Shown: positions 1 to 8,707, numbered from the stretch's first letter. The stretch is DNA of 64,000 bases from JAEUJM01 sp044221555 (GCA_044221555.1 JBGAOY010000002.1:352721-416720), one strand, 5' to 3'. Numbers and translations: made by a program. The notes: generated by a model not told the origin, from the letters alone.

Positions 1-143
1 CCGCCGAGGTGTCGGGGCCGGTCGAGCGGGTGACCCTCGAGCGCAGCTACCACGTCGCCACCCTCGACTACGACAAGGACCTCATCGAGGCCCGCGCCGT
101 GGCCTTCGCCGACCGGGTGACGGGTGCACCGGCTGCGGGCTGA
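1..143 (+). CDS. C-terminal fragment of an alpha/beta hydrolase (carboxylesterase-like)
   Basis: An open frame enters from the left edge (first full codon at position 3) and stops at TGA 141-143, leaving 46 residues. The segment SYHVATLDYDKDLI resembles the loop that carries the catalytic histidine in carboxylesterases and monoglyceride lipases, followed by the last helix. The rest of the enzyme, including the nucleophile, lies outside the window, so the substrate cannot be judged. It ends 18 bases before gatC and reads in the same direction. Confidence 0.6.
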   Translation, partial: AEVSGPVERVTLERSYHVATLDYDKDLIEARAVAFADRVTGAPAAG

Positions 144-149
144 CCCCTC

Positions 150-155
150 TAGCAT
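150..155 (+). promoter_or_regulatory. Putative -10 box for a leaderless gatC transcript
   Basis: TAGCAT lies six bases before the GTG start of gatC. No Shine-Dalgarno sequence is visible in that gap. A TANNNT box this close to the start is the usual picture for leaderless actinobacterial mRNAs. I see no good -35 element. Confidence 0.4.
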
Positions 156-161
156 CGCGGA

Positions 162-464
162 GTGCCCCAGAAGATCACGCGTGACGACGTCGCCCACGTC
201 GCCGACCTCGCGCGGTTGGCGCTGACCGAGGACGAGCTCGACGAGTTCACCGGGCAGCTCGCCGCGGTGCTCGAGCACGCCGCCGACGTCGAGGCGCTCG
301 ACGTCGCCGACGTGCCGCCCACCTCGCACCCGCTGCCCCTGCAGAACGTGCTGCGCGACGACGTGGTGCGACCCAGTCTCGACCGGGCCGAGGTGCTGGC
401 CCAGGCGCCGTCGGTCGAGGCCGACCGGTTCCGGGTGCCGCCGGCGCTCGGGCAGGAGCCCTGA
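162..464 (+). CDS. gatC: Aspartyl/glutamyl-tRNA amidotransferase subunit C
   Basis: GatC is the small subunit of the GatCAB complex, which converts Glu-tRNA(Gln) (and in some species Asp-tRNA(Asn)) to the amidated form in the cytoplasm; it acts as a belt stabilising GatA and GatB. The 100-residue product has the family's usual length and pattern: ITRDDVAHVADLARLALTEDEL at the N-terminus, then the LPLQNVLRDDV segment and a C-terminal EADRFRVP motif. The start is a GTG with a -10-like box just upstream. The stop overlaps the gatA start by one base (TGATG), indicating translational coupling. Confidence 0.95.
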   Translation: MPQKITRDDVAHVADLARLALTEDELDEFTGQLAAVLEHAADVEALDVADVPPTSHPLPLQNVLRDDVVRPSLDRAEVLAQAPSVEADRFRVPPALGQEP

Positions 465-1909
465 TGGCCGCCCCGACCCCCCACACACCGGACACGGCGA
501 CCGCCATCGCCGCCGACGTGCGCTCCGGCGCCCGCACCGCCCGTGAGGTGCTGGGCGCCCACCTGGCCGCGATCGAGGCCCGCGAGGGCGAGATCAACGC
601 CTTCAACCTGGTGATGACCGATCAGGCGGTCGCCGCCGCCGACGAGGTCGATCGACGGGTGGCCGCGGGCGAGGACCCGGGCCCACTGGCCGGCGTGCCC
701 GTCGCCCTCAAGGACAACCTGTGCACGCGCGGCGTGGCCACCACGTGCTCGTCCAGGATCCTCGAGGGCTGGCTGCCGCCCTATGACGCCACGGTCGTCA
801 CCCGGCTCGCCGACGCCGGGGCGGTGGTGGTGGGCAAGACCAACCTGGACGAGTTCGCCATGGGCAGCTCCACCGAGAACTCGGCCTTCGGCCCCACCCG
901 CAACCCGCGCGACACCACCAAGGTGCCGGGCGGCTCCAGCGGGGGCAGCACCGCCGCCGTCGCCGCCGGGTTCGCAGCGGTGGGCCTGGGCAGCGATACC
1001 GGCGGCTCCATCCGCCAGCCCGCCGCCCTGTGCGGCGTGGTGGGCATGAAGCCCACCTACGGCCGGGTGTCGCGCTACGGCCTGGTGGCGTTCGCCTCGT
1101 CGCTCGACCAGATCGGCCCGCTCACCAACACGGTGGCCGATGCCGCGCTCGTGCTCGATGTCATCGGCGGCCACGACCCCATGGACTCCACCTCGATCGC
1201 CGAGCCCGCCCCCTCGGTCAGCGAGCACCTCGCCGACGGCGTGGACGGGCTGCGCATCGGGCTGATCACCGAGCTGATGGGGGAGGGGATCGCCCCCGAC
1301 GTGGCGGCGCGTGTCCGCCAGGCGGCCGAGGCGCTCGAGGCCGCCGGCGCCACCGTCGGCGAGGCGTCGGTGCCCGCGGTCACCTACGGCCTCTCCGCGT
1401 ACTACCTGATCGCCCCGGCCGAGGCATCGAGCAACCTGTCGCGCTACGACGGGGTGCGCTACGGGCTGCGGGTCGAGGCGCCCACCACCGCCGAGATGAA
1501 CCTGGCCAGCCGCACCGCCGGCTTCGGTGCCGAGGTGAAGCGGCGGATCATGCTGGGCACCTACGCCCTGTCGGCGGGCTACTACGACGCCTACTACGGC
1601 AAGGCCCAGAAGGTCCGCACGCTGATCGTGCGCGACTTCGCGTCGGCCTACGAGCAGTTCGACCTGTTGCTGTCGCCCACCTCGCCGACCACCGCGTTCC
1701 CCCTCGGTGAGAAGACCGCCGACCCGCTCACCATGTACCTGAACGACACCTGCACCATCCCGTCCAACCTGGCCGGCCACCCCGCCATCTCGGTGCCGTT
1801 CGGCGTGGGCGACGACGGCCTGCCGGTGGGCGTGCAACTGCTGGCGCCGGCCCTCGGCGAGGTGCCGATGTTCCGCGCCGCCGCCGTCCTCGAGAACGGA
1901 GCCCCCTGA
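464..1909 (+). CDS. gatA: Glutamyl-tRNA(Gln) amidotransferase subunit A
   Basis: Amidase-signature subunit that hydrolyses glutamine and supplies ammonia to GatB. At 481 residues it is full length. The Ser-cisSer-Lys triad is visible: Lys83 in VALKDN, Ser158 in the GGSSGGS loop and nucleophile Ser182 in SDTGGSIRQPA, spaced as in characterised GatA proteins. The C-terminal half has the conserved GYYDAYYGKAQKVRT segment and the substrate-binding region around TIPSNLAGHPAISVPFG. It is the second gene of gatCAB and overlaps gatC by one base. The 61-base gap before gatB contains part of a dispersed repeat. Confidence 0.97.
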   Translation: MAAPTPHTPDTATAIAADVRSGARTAREVLGAHLAAIEAREGEINAFNLVMTDQAVAAADEVDRRVAAGEDPGPLAGVPVALKDNLCTRGVATTCSSRILEGWLPPYDATVVTRLADAGAVVVGKTNLDEFAMGSSTENSAFGPTRNPRDTTKVPGGSSGGSTAAVAAGFAAVGLGSDTGGSIRQPAALCGVVGMKPTYGRVSRYGLVAFASSLDQIGPLTNTVADAALVLDVIGGHDPMDSTSIAEPAPSVSEHLADGVDGLRIGLITELMGEGIAPDVAARVRQAAEALEAAGATVGEASVPAVTYGLSAYYLIAPAEASSNLSRYDGVRYGLRVEAPTTAEMNLASRTAGFGAEVKRRIMLGTYALSAGYYDAYYGKAQKVRTLIVRDFASAYEQFDLLLSPTSPTTAFPLGEKTADPLTMYLNDTCTIPSNLAGHPAISVPFGVGDDGLPVGVQLLAPALGEVPMFRAAAVLENGAP

Positions 1910-1944
1910 TGGACACCTGCGAGCGTGAGAGCGGACCGGTGACG

Positions 1945-2012
1945 TGCCGGAGCGGAGCGGAGGCGCAGCGATGACGAGCACCGGATCCCCGAGGGGTGCC
2001 GACAGTGGAGGC
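1945..2012 (+). repeat. Family A dispersed repeat, single diverged copy over the gatB start
   Basis: The segment GGAGCGGAGG, then CGATG, CACCGGATCCC, CGAGGGGTGCCGAC and TGGAGGCACG follows the order of blocks seen in the tandem copies upstream of ilvD (12431-12574) and in cimA. The gatB ATG falls inside it. Its GGAGG at 1959-1963 is the likely Shine-Dalgarno sequence, and the first dozen codons of gatB are repeat-derived. Confidence 0.65.
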
Positions 2013-3440
2013 ACGTGGCCCGCAGGGTGGGAGCTGGTCGTGGGCCTCGAGGTGCACTGCGAGCTGGCCACCGCCACCAAGCTGTTCTGCGGGTGCCCCA
2101 ACCAGTTCGGGTCCGAGCCCAACACCAACGTCTGCCCGGTGTGCCTGGGCCTCCCCGGCTCGCTTCCGGTGCTGAACCGCCAGGCGGTCGACTTCGCCAT
2201 GAAGCTCGGTCGGGCCCTGCAGTGCACTGTGCAGCCGTCCACGTTCGCCCGGAAGAACTACTTCTACCCGGACATGCCCAAGGACTACCAGGTCACCCAG
2301 TTCGACCAGCCCACCAACATCGACGGGTTCCTCGAGCTCCCCAACGGCACGCGGGTGGGCATCGAGCGGGCCCACATCGAGGAGGACACCGGCAAGTCCA
2401 CCCACGTCGGCGGCGGCGGGCGAATCCACGAGGCCGGGCACTCGCTCGTCGACTACAACCGCGCCGGCGTGCCCCTGGTCGAGATCGTCGGCCGTCCCGA
2501 CCTCCGCTCGGGTGACGACGCCAAGGCCTACGTGGCCGAGCTGCGGGCCGTCCTGCTGGCCGTGGGCGTGTCCGACGCCAAGATGGAGGAGGGCTCCATG
2601 CGGGTCGACGCCAACGTGTCGGTGCGCCCGGTGGGCTCCGACGAGTTCGGCACCCGCTGCGAGATCAAGAACCTCAACTCCCTGCGCTCGCTCGGACGGG
2701 CGATCGACTACGAGGCCCGCCGCCAGATCGACCTCATCGAGGCCGGGGAGCGGGTGGTCCAGCAGACCCGGCACTGGGACGAGGACGACGGGCGCACCCA
2801 CACGCTCCGGTCCAAGGAGGAGGCCTACGACTACCGGTACTTCCCCGAGCCCGATCTGGTGCCGGTGGTGCCCGACGCCGAGTGGCTCGATGCCGTGGAG
2901 GCAGGGGTCCCCGTGCTGCCGGCCGAGCGCCGGGCCACGGTGGCGGCGGCGGCCGGCGTCACCTCCGCCGATGCCGCGCTGGTGGTCGAGCGGTCCCTCG
3001 ACACCCTGGTGCTGGCTGCCATCGCCGAGGGTGCCGACCCGCTCCGTGTGCTCACCCACGCCGACAACAACCTGGCCGTCGAAGGGGCCCACGCGCTCGA
3101 CCCCGCCGCCCTCGCCGAGCTGGTGACCATGGAGGCCGACGGGGTGCTGACCGCCACGCAGGCCAAGGCGGTGCTCGCCGACATGGTGGCGACGGGTGGC
3201 TCGCCCGAGGCCATCGCCCGCGACAAGGGATTCGAGGCGCTGACGGCCGACGCCCTCGGCGACGTGGTCGATGGCATCATCGCGGCCAATGCCGACCAGT
3301 GGGAGCGCTTCGTGAACGGCGACGACAAGGTGCGGGGCAAGCTCACCGGCTTCTTCGTGGGTCAGGTCATGAAGGCCACGCAGGGCAACGCCGACGGCAA
3401 GGCCGTCACCGCCCTCCTCGACGCCCGTCGAGCCGGCTGA
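1971..3440 (+). CDS. gatB: Aspartyl/glutamyl-tRNA amidotransferase subunit B
   Basis: GatB binds the misacylated tRNA and transfers ammonia to an ATP-activated glutamyl group. The product is 489 residues, a normal length. Family landmarks are WELVVGLEVHCEL near residue 20, the zinc-site cysteines in FCGC...CPVCLGLPG, the YFYPDMPKDYQ-type motif and the C-terminal YqeY-like domain ending in GQVMKATQGNADGK. I chose the ATG with GGAGG eight bases upstream over an in-frame GTG at 1944. The first 15 or so residues are encoded by a dispersed repeat and look non-conserved. It is the last gene of gatCAB. Confidence 0.95.
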   Translation: MTSTGSPRGADSGGTWPAGWELVVGLEVHCELATATKLFCGCPNQFGSEPNTNVCPVCLGLPGSLPVLNRQAVDFAMKLGRALQCTVQPSTFARKNYFYPDMPKDYQVTQFDQPTNIDGFLELPNGTRVGIERAHIEEDTGKSTHVGGGGRIHEAGHSLVDYNRAGVPLVEIVGRPDLRSGDDAKAYVAELRAVLLAVGVSDAKMEEGSMRVDANVSVRPVGSDEFGTRCEIKNLNSLRSLGRAIDYEARRQIDLIEAGERVVQQTRHWDEDDGRTHTLRSKEEAYDYRYFPEPDLVPVVPDAEWLDAVEAGVPVLPAERRATVAAAAGVTSADAALVVERSLDTLVLAAIAEGADPLRVLTHADNNLAVEGAHALDPAALAELVTMEADGVLTATQAKAVLADMVATGGSPEAIARDKGFEALTADALGDVVDGIIAANADQWERFVNGDDKVRGKLTGFFVGQVMKATQGNADGKAVTALLDARRAG

Positions 3441-3441
3441 G

Positions 3442-3999
3442 GTGGCGTCGAAGCGGTACGTCCGCTGGGTCGCGATCGGAATGGCGACGCTGCTCGTGGT
3501 GGCGCTGGTCGCCGGCGTGGCCGCCAGCATCGGCGGTAGCGACGGCTCTGCCTCCACCACGACGAGCCCCAGCGCCGACGGCACCGTCCCGCGCGACGGC
3601 GACCCGGCGTTCTGCGCCGCCATCGTCGACTTCCAGAACTCCTACGGGCTCGTCGCCGAGCCGGGCGCCTCGGCCGATCCCGCCCAGGTCGAAGCCGGTT
3701 GGAACACGCTGTCCGAGGCGTCGGGCCGCCTCGTCGACACCGCTCCGCAGGACATGGCCGGGATCGTCCAGCCCGTGGTGGCCGCATTCGACCAGATGCG
3801 CATCGACGCCGATGCCGCCGGCTACGACTACGCGAGCATCGACGACCTCCCCAGCTCGGCCACCATCGACCCCGACGCCCAGATCGCCCAGAACGCCTAC
3901 ACCCTGCTCGTGTACGGCGAGTCCCGGTGCCCCCAGGACACGACGGGCACCACGGACGCCACGGACGCCACCTCGACGACGGCGGCCATCGCCGGCTGA
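3442..3999 (+). CDS. Small membrane-anchored protein of unknown function
   Basis: It begins with GTG one base after the gatB stop, so it is probably cotranscribed and coupled. The 185-residue product has a positively charged N-terminus and one hydrophobic helix (about residues 9-30), then a Ser/Thr-rich linker, suggesting an extracytoplasmic domain anchored by an uncleaved signal. The domain has two cysteines (in PAFCAAIVDFQ and SRCPQDT) that could form a disulfide. The C-terminus is a Thr/Ala-rich tail of repeated TDAT. I do not recognise a family, and nothing connects it to tRNA amidation except position. Confidence 0.6.
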   Translation: MASKRYVRWVAIGMATLLVVALVAGVAASIGGSDGSASTTTSPSADGTVPRDGDPAFCAAIVDFQNSYGLVAEPGASADPAQVEAGWNTLSEASGRLVDTAPQDMAGIVQPVVAAFDQMRIDADAAGYDYASIDDLPSSATIDPDAQIAQNAYTLLVYGESRCPQDTTGTTDATDATSTTAAIAG

Positions 4000-4382
4000 C
4001 GTCGGTGGCTGCCGCCGGCGAGCCGGAGGCGACCGCGCGCGCACTCAGGCGGTGGTGAGGAGGCGGACGTCGCCGTCGGCATCGTGGCCGACCCGTCTCA
4101 CCCGAACCGGGACGTGGTGGCGTCCCCGACCGCCTCCTCGACGGTCTCCCGAGCGTCACGTCGCGGGCGGAACGGCGCGACGAACGGGGCTGGCCGCCCG
4201 GCGGATCTCACGCTCGGTGCCGGCCGGGTCCGCCGCCAGCGAACCGGAGGCAATGGCCCCCGGATTCCGGGGGCTATTGCCTCGAGTTCGAGCACCGCCG
4301 TCGATCCGAACGCGCAGGGTGGCAATTCGGTCCGTCAGCGAGCCTTAGGGCGCAGGCTTCCCCGCGCGGGCGCCGGCGCCGC
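4000..4382. other. Intergenic region between convergent genes
   Basis: No reading frame here looks real: the open frames on both strands are Arg/Ala/Ser-rich and carry no recognisable motif. The only clear structure is the long hairpin at 4247-4283. The remaining sequence is GC-rich without promoter-like boxes, as expected between two gene ends. Confidence 0.5.
4247..4283. terminator. Long hairpin between convergent genes, probable bidirectional terminator
   Basis: The arms 4247-4263 and 4267-4283 pair over 17 positions with a single C-to-T change (a G-U pair in RNA) around a three-base loop. It lies between the plus-strand unknown gene and the minus-strand GMC oxidoreductase, so it could stop transcription from either side. 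No T tract follows, which lowers confidence in intrinsic termination. Confidence 0.55.
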
Positions 4383-5966
4383 TCAGGACGAGCGCAGCAA
4401 CTCGGCGCTCCGCTCGCCGATCATCACCGCAGGCGCGTGGGTGTGGCCCCGGTTGATGGTCGGCATCACCGAGGCGTCGATCACCCGGAGGCCCTCCACC
4501 CCTCGGACCCGCAGCTCGGGGTCGACCACGCTGGCGGCGTCGGCACCCATGCGACACGTCCCCACCGGGTGGTAGAGCGTCTCGGCCTGGGCGGCGAGGA
4601 ACGCCTCGATGTCGGCGTCGCCGTCGGAGTCGGGCGCCTCGATCGGGTCGCCGACGAAAGGCGCCATGGCGCGGGTCTCGAGCAGTCGGAGGGCCTGGCG
4701 GACGCCGGCGGTCATCACGTCGAGGTCGCCCGGGCGCTCGAGGTACCCGGGGTCGATGGCGGGGGGCTCCGCCGGGTCGGCCGAGGTGATCGTCACGGTG
4801 CCCCGACTCTCGGGTTGGAGGAGGACGGGGCCGGCGGTGACCCCGTGGCCCGGCGGCTCGTCGACCTGCCCGTGGTCGATGTAGGGGACCGGGGCGAACA
4901 CCAGCTCGAGGTCGGGGGCGTCGAGCTCGGGGCGTGATCGGACGAAGGCCGCGACCTCGCCGACGTTCGACGTGAGCAGACCCCGGCGCAGGGCCAGGTA
5001 GCGCAGCAGCTGGGCCGGCTTCTCGGCGTCGACCAGGGTGACCGGCTGGGGGCACTGCACCACGATGCCGACCATCAGGTGGTCCTGCAGGTTGGCACCC
5101 ACGCCCGGCGAGGGGGCGACCACGTCGATGCCGTGGCGCTCGAGCAGCTCGGGCGGCCCCACGCCGGAGCGCTGCAACAGCAGCGGGCTGCTGACCGCGC
5201 CACCCGACAGCACCACCTCGCGGTCGGCGGTCACCGTGTGGTCGTGCCCGTCGGCGTCCTGGTAGGCGACGCCGGTGGCCCGATGCCCGTCGAACAGCAC
5301 CCGGTCGACCAGCGCACCCGTGACGACCGTGAGGTTGGGCCGACCCATGGCCGGCTTGAGGTAGCCGTCGTAGGTGCTCCACCGCCGCCCTCGCCGCTGG
5401 TTGACGACGGTGGGCGCGAACCCCTCGTGGTCGCCGGTGTTGTGGTGGGGGAGCGACCGGAGCCCGATCTCGCGGCACGCGGCCAGGTAGGCGCGGCTGG
5501 CCGGGTTCATGTCGCGCTGGTCCTGGATGTGCAGCGGGCCGGACGTGCCGTGATGGCCGTCCCCGTCCCTGTCGGCGTCGCCGGGGGCGCGGTGCTCGGC
5601 CCGCTGGAAGTAGGGCAGCACCTCGTCGTAGCCCCACCCCGCGCACCCGGCGGCGGCCCAGGCGTCGTAGTCGGCACGGTGGCCGCGCACCCACATCATC
5701 GCGTTGAGCACCGAGCTCCCCCCGAGGGCCCGCCCGCGGGGCCAGTAGAGGCGGCGATCGCCCAGGTGGGCCTGGGGCTCGGTGTGGTAGTTCCAGTCGA
5801 GGTCGGTGGTGAACAGGGCGGAGAAGGCCGCCGGGATGTTCACCTCCTTGCGCTTGGGTGCGGCGCCGGCCTCGAGGAGGGTGACCGACACCGCCGGGTC
5901 CTCGGTGAGCCGTCCGGCCACCACCGCACCGGCCGATCCGGCCCCCACGATGACGTAGTGCGGCAT
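4383..5966 (-). CDS. GMC-family FAD-dependent oxidoreductase
   Basis: A 527-residue flavoprotein of the glucose-methanol-choline family, which oxidises alcohols. It starts directly on the Rossmann dinucleotide motif VIVGAGSAGAVVAGRL. The GMC signature follows around PRGRALGGSSVLNAMMWVRG. The C-terminus has LYHPVGTCRMG with the catalytic His and NRGHTHAP, where the partner residue is His rather than the Asn of choline dehydrogenase. I used the ATG right before PHYVIVGAG; an upstream in-frame start would add 24 unlikely residues. A purine-rich GAGGGGG lies upstream. The substrate is not predictable. It is divergent from the Eis-like gene. Confidence 0.88.
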   Translation of the reverse strand: MPHYVIVGAGSAGAVVAGRLTEDPAVSVTLLEAGAAPKRKEVNIPAAFSALFTTDLDWNYHTEPQAHLGDRRLYWPRGRALGGSSVLNAMMWVRGHRADYDAWAAAGCAGWGYDEVLPYFQRAEHRAPGDADRDGDGHHGTSGPLHIQDQRDMNPASRAYLAACREIGLRSLPHHNTGDHEGFAPTVVNQRRGRRWSTYDGYLKPAMGRPNLTVVTGALVDRVLFDGHRATGVAYQDADGHDHTVTADREVVLSGGAVSSPLLLQRSGVGPPELLERHGIDVVAPSPGVGANLQDHLMVGIVVQCPQPVTLVDAEKPAQLLRYLALRRGLLTSNVGEVAAFVRSRPELDAPDLELVFAPVPYIDHGQVDEPPGHGVTAGPVLLQPESRGTVTITSADPAEPPAIDPGYLERPGDLDVMTAGVRQALRLLETRAMAPFVGDPIEAPDSDGDADIEAFLAAQAETLYHPVGTCRMGADAASVVDPELRVRGVEGLRVIDASVMPTINRGHTHAPAVMIGERSAELLRSS

Positions 5967-6046
5967 GGCACGCCCCCTCGGTCGCTCGTCTCGCCCCTGT
6001 CGGGAATCGTTGCACAGGGCGCGGGCGGCGCGTGGCAACGTGGGGC

Positions 6047-7273
6047 GTGGACTTCGAGATCCGGCCCATCACCGAGGACGACGTCGAAGACTACTTCGTC
6101 GCGCTGTCGGCCGGCTTCGGTGACACCAACCACGAGGACGACCTGGCCGACTACCGCACCGTGGCGGACTACGCCCAGTCGTTCGCGGCGCTCGACGGGG
6201 CGCGGTTCGTGGGCGGCGCCGGCGCCTACAACTTCGACATGACCCTGCCGGGCGGCGCGGTGGTGCCCGTGGGCGGCGTGAGCTGCGTGTCGGTGGTGCC
6301 CACCCACCGCCGGCGGGGCGTGCTCACCGCGCTGATGGCCCGCCAACTCGACGACCTGGCTGAGCGGGGCAAGCACCTGGCCGTCCTCAACGCCTCCGAG
6401 AGCCGCATCTACCGACGGTTCGGGTACGGCCTGGCCACCAGCGCCATGTCGGTCGAGATCGACACGCGCCACAGCGAGTACCTGGGCGACCTGCCCGCCG
6501 GGCGCCTGCACCTGGTGTCGCGCGACGAGGCCCTCGACGTGTTCCCGGCGGTCTACGACCGCTGGCGCACCGAGCACACCGGCTCGCTCACCCGGAGCGA
6601 GCCCTGGTGGGCCATCATGCTCGGCTCCCGCGAGGGCTGGAAGGGCGGCGGCGACTCGTTCCGGGTCGTGCACGAGGGCGCGGACGGCACCCCCGACGGG
6701 TACGTGAGCTACCAGCCGGCCATGCGCACCGAGCACGGCAACTTCCAGGGGGTGGTGCGGGTGCGCGAGCTCATCGGCATGACCGCCGATGTGGAGGCCG
6801 CGCTCTGGCGCTTCTGCTTCGATCTCGACCTGGTGCGGCGGGCCCGGTCGGACATGCGGCCCGTGGACGATCCGATCCGCTGGCGCCTGGTCGAGCCCCG
6901 CCAGCTGCGGGTCCACTCGCTCACCGACGTGCTGTGGGTCCGACTCGTGGACATCGCAGGGGCGCTGGCAGCCCGCGGGTACGAGGCCGACGGGTCGCTC
7001 ACGCTCGACGTGGTCGATCCCTTCCGTCCCGCGAGCTCGGGCACGTACCACCTCGACGCGGCGGCCGGCGCCGGCGCCACCGCCACCCGTACCGAGGCCG
7101 CGCCCGAGCTGCGCCTCGACGTGGCCGACCTGGCCGCGGCCTACCTGGGCGGCGTGTCGTTCTCGACGCTGCAGGCCGCCGGCCGCGTGGCGGAGCTGGC
7201 CGAGGGCGCGGTGGCCCGCGCCGACGCCCTCTTCCGCACCACCCGCGCGCCCTACTGCGCCACCACCTTCTGA
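6047..7273 (+). CDS. GNAT acetyltransferase of the Eis (enhanced intracellular survival) type
   Basis: The 408-residue protein has an N-terminal GNAT fold with the acetyl-CoA loop in VSVVPTHRRRGVLTALM and a tyrosine in RIYRRFGYG, then a second degenerate GNAT domain and a C-terminal sterol-carrier-like domain (about residues 300-408). This three-part layout is that of Eis proteins, which acetylate amines on aminoglycosides or protein lysines in mycobacteria. The C-terminal Phe carboxylate used as catalytic base in Eis is present (final residue F). The GTG at 6047 gives the start DFEIRPIT; another GTG at 6032 is possible. The substrate here is unknown. Confidence 0.82.
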   Translation: MDFEIRPITEDDVEDYFVALSAGFGDTNHEDDLADYRTVADYAQSFAALDGARFVGGAGAYNFDMTLPGGAVVPVGGVSCVSVVPTHRRRGVLTALMARQLDDLAERGKHLAVLNASESRIYRRFGYGLATSAMSVEIDTRHSEYLGDLPAGRLHLVSRDEALDVFPAVYDRWRTEHTGSLTRSEPWWAIMLGSREGWKGGGDSFRVVHEGADGTPDGYVSYQPAMRTEHGNFQGVVRVRELIGMTADVEAALWRFCFDLDLVRRARSDMRPVDDPIRWRLVEPRQLRVHSLTDVLWVRLVDIAGALAARGYEADGSLTLDVVDPFRPASSGTYHLDAAAGAGATATRTEAAPELRLDVADLAAAYLGGVSFSTLQAAGRVAELAEGAVARADALFRTTRAPYCATTF

Positions 7274-7341
7274 GGTCACCTCGGGTGCCCGAGGACCGCT
7301 TCGCTGGTGAGGTCGCTGCTCAGTCGGGAACCGGTCCGCTT

Positions 7342-8571
7342 CTACTGAGATCTCGGTGGTCGAGTGGGCGCAGGGGCGGGGCGGGGTTCGTCGTCCTCAT
7401 CAGGTTGACCGATCTCGTGCTCGAACGCGTCCAGAAGCTGGAAGAGCTCGTCGCTCGTCCATTCGCGGTTTCGTCGCCGCCCCACCCTCGTCGGGATCAG
7501 AACACCCGTCTCCTGGAGGCGGTTCAGGGCGGCTCGCGCTGCGGTCGGGGTTACGTCGTACCGTGCGGCAGCCGTCTCCGAACTGACGACGGGTTGGGCG
7601 GGCAGGCCGAGGATGATCTTGCGCGCGACCGAGTCCGCTCGGGGCGACCCCGCGCGTTGGGCCAAGTTGCCGAGCAGCGCGTCGATCTTGGTCGACAGTC
7701 GACGGGTCGCCTCGGCGGCGGCAGTCACTGCATCGGCAAACATGCCGATCCAGTCGTCGAGGTGGCCGTGTCGGAAGTCGGACAGGCCGGTGATGTACCG
7801 GCGGGCGTTCGTCGCGAGCACGACGCTGATCGGAGGGACCAGATGCGGCGTGAGGCCGCGACGACGGAACACGACGTGGATCAAGCATCGACCTGCTCGC
7901 CCATTCCCGTCGCCGAAGGGGTGGATCGTCTCGAACTGGGCGTGCGCGATCGCGGCCTGCGACACGGCCGGCAGATCGTCGCGGTTGAGTAGGTCGACCA
8001 GGTCGTCGAGCAGACCCGGCACGTGTTCCTCGGGTGGTGGAACGAACGATGCGTCGGCAGGGCTGAGCCCCCGCCCCCCGATCCAGTTCTGGTCAGTGCG
8101 AACCACCCCGGCGAACCGCTCTTCGGGGGTGCCCTCGAGCAGCGTGTGGTGGATCTCGACCAGATCGTCGCGGTGAAGTGGTCGTTGTCCACTTCCGATC
8201 TCCACGGCTCGTTCCATCGCCCTGACGTTGCCCAGCACGGCCCGGGCGACGCCGTCTGCGGCCACCGGCTCGTAAGCAGCGAGCGCCACCCGCTTGTTGG
8301 ACGCCCGAAGTCCCTCGATGAAGGAGGAGCCCAGGGCCTCGGCCCGAAGGAGCGGAGCGGCCAGCACCTCGAGGTCGTGACCTGCTCCGACGCGCTGGAG
8401 GTCGCCGACGGCAGCCGTGGCGGTCGTGACTGCGTCGGCGGCACGGCCAGCGAGCGGGTGATCGAGGTCGCCCACGGGATCGGGTAGGAACGCCTGGTAG
8501 CGGAACGGCTTGCGGTCGCGACGCGCGCCATAACCGCCGCCCTCCCAAATACGATCGATGAGCTCGGGCAC
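7342..8571 (-). CDS. Fic-domain protein (class II, N-terminal inhibitory helix, C-terminal winged helix)
   Basis: Fic enzymes usually transfer AMP from ATP to a hydroxyl of a target protein. This 409-residue protein has an intact catalytic motif IHPFGDGNGRAGR in the middle and an N-terminal inhibitory motif SSFIEG, which fits S/T-x3-E-G and marks a self-inhibited class II Fic. The C-terminal 100 residues look like a winged-helix DNA-binding domain, followed by an acidic Pro-rich tail. The GTG start has AAAGGAGA seven bases upstream. Its promoter region is notably AT-rich with dyads and direct repeats, so autoregulation through the winged helix is plausible. The neighbours are unrelated, and no antitoxin gene is adjacent. 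Confidence 0.9.
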   Translation of the reverse strand: MPELIDRIWEGGGYGARRDRKPFRYQAFLPDPVGDLDHPLAGRAADAVTTATAAVGDLQRVGAGHDLEVLAAPLLRAEALGSSFIEGLRASNKRVALAAYEPVAADGVARAVLGNVRAMERAVEIGSGQRPLHRDDLVEIHHTLLEGTPEERFAGVVRTDQNWIGGRGLSPADASFVPPPEEHVPGLLDDLVDLLNRDDLPAVSQAAIAHAQFETIHPFGDGNGRAGRCLIHVVFRRRGLTPHLVPPISVVLATNARRYITGLSDFRHGHLDDWIGMFADAVTAAAEATRRLSTKIDALLGNLAQRAGSPRADSVARKIILGLPAQPVVSSETAAARYDVTPTAARAALNRLQETGVLIPTRVGRRRNREWTSDELFQLLDAFEHEIGQPDEDDEPRPAPAPTRPPRSQ

Positions 8572-8600
8572 GACGAGTCTCCTTTCACGACGGGGTTAGC

Positions 8601-8645
8601 TACGAAAGCTTCACTTGTGATCCTTTCGTACAAGATCCTTACGTA
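8601..8645 (-). promoter_or_regulatory. Operator-like dyad and direct repeats upstream of the Fic gene
   Basis: Arms TACGAAAG (8601-8608) and CTTTCGTA (8623-8630) flank a central TCACTTGTGA, giving a 30-bp near-symmetric site. The right half repeats as GATCCTTTCGTA (8619-8630) and GATCCTTACGTA (8634-8645), 15 bp apart. The block lies 30-75 bases upstream of the Fic start, in the most AT-rich stretch nearby. This is the arrangement of a repressor site overlapping a promoter. Confidence 0.6.
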
Positions 8646-8707
8646 CTCATTGCGGTAACGCAAGCTTGTTGCCCGATCTTTGCGCAAGTCGCGAGGAGCC
8701 AGGGCAC

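Noticed and set aside
149..2242. Very long open frame antisense to gatCAB
   Set aside because: High GC leaves antisense frames open; the product is His/Gly/Arg-rich without any motif, while the plus strand encodes clear GatC, GatA and GatB.
4084..4575. Small gene downstream of the gatB-linked unknown
   Set aside because: The frame runs over the terminator-like hairpin and into the antisense of the GMC gene, with no ribosome-binding site and a Ser/Arg-rich product.
7342..8571. Classical Fic/antitoxin pair
   Set aside because: No small antitoxin gene precedes or follows it, and the inhibitory S-x3-E-G motif is inside the Fic protein itself.
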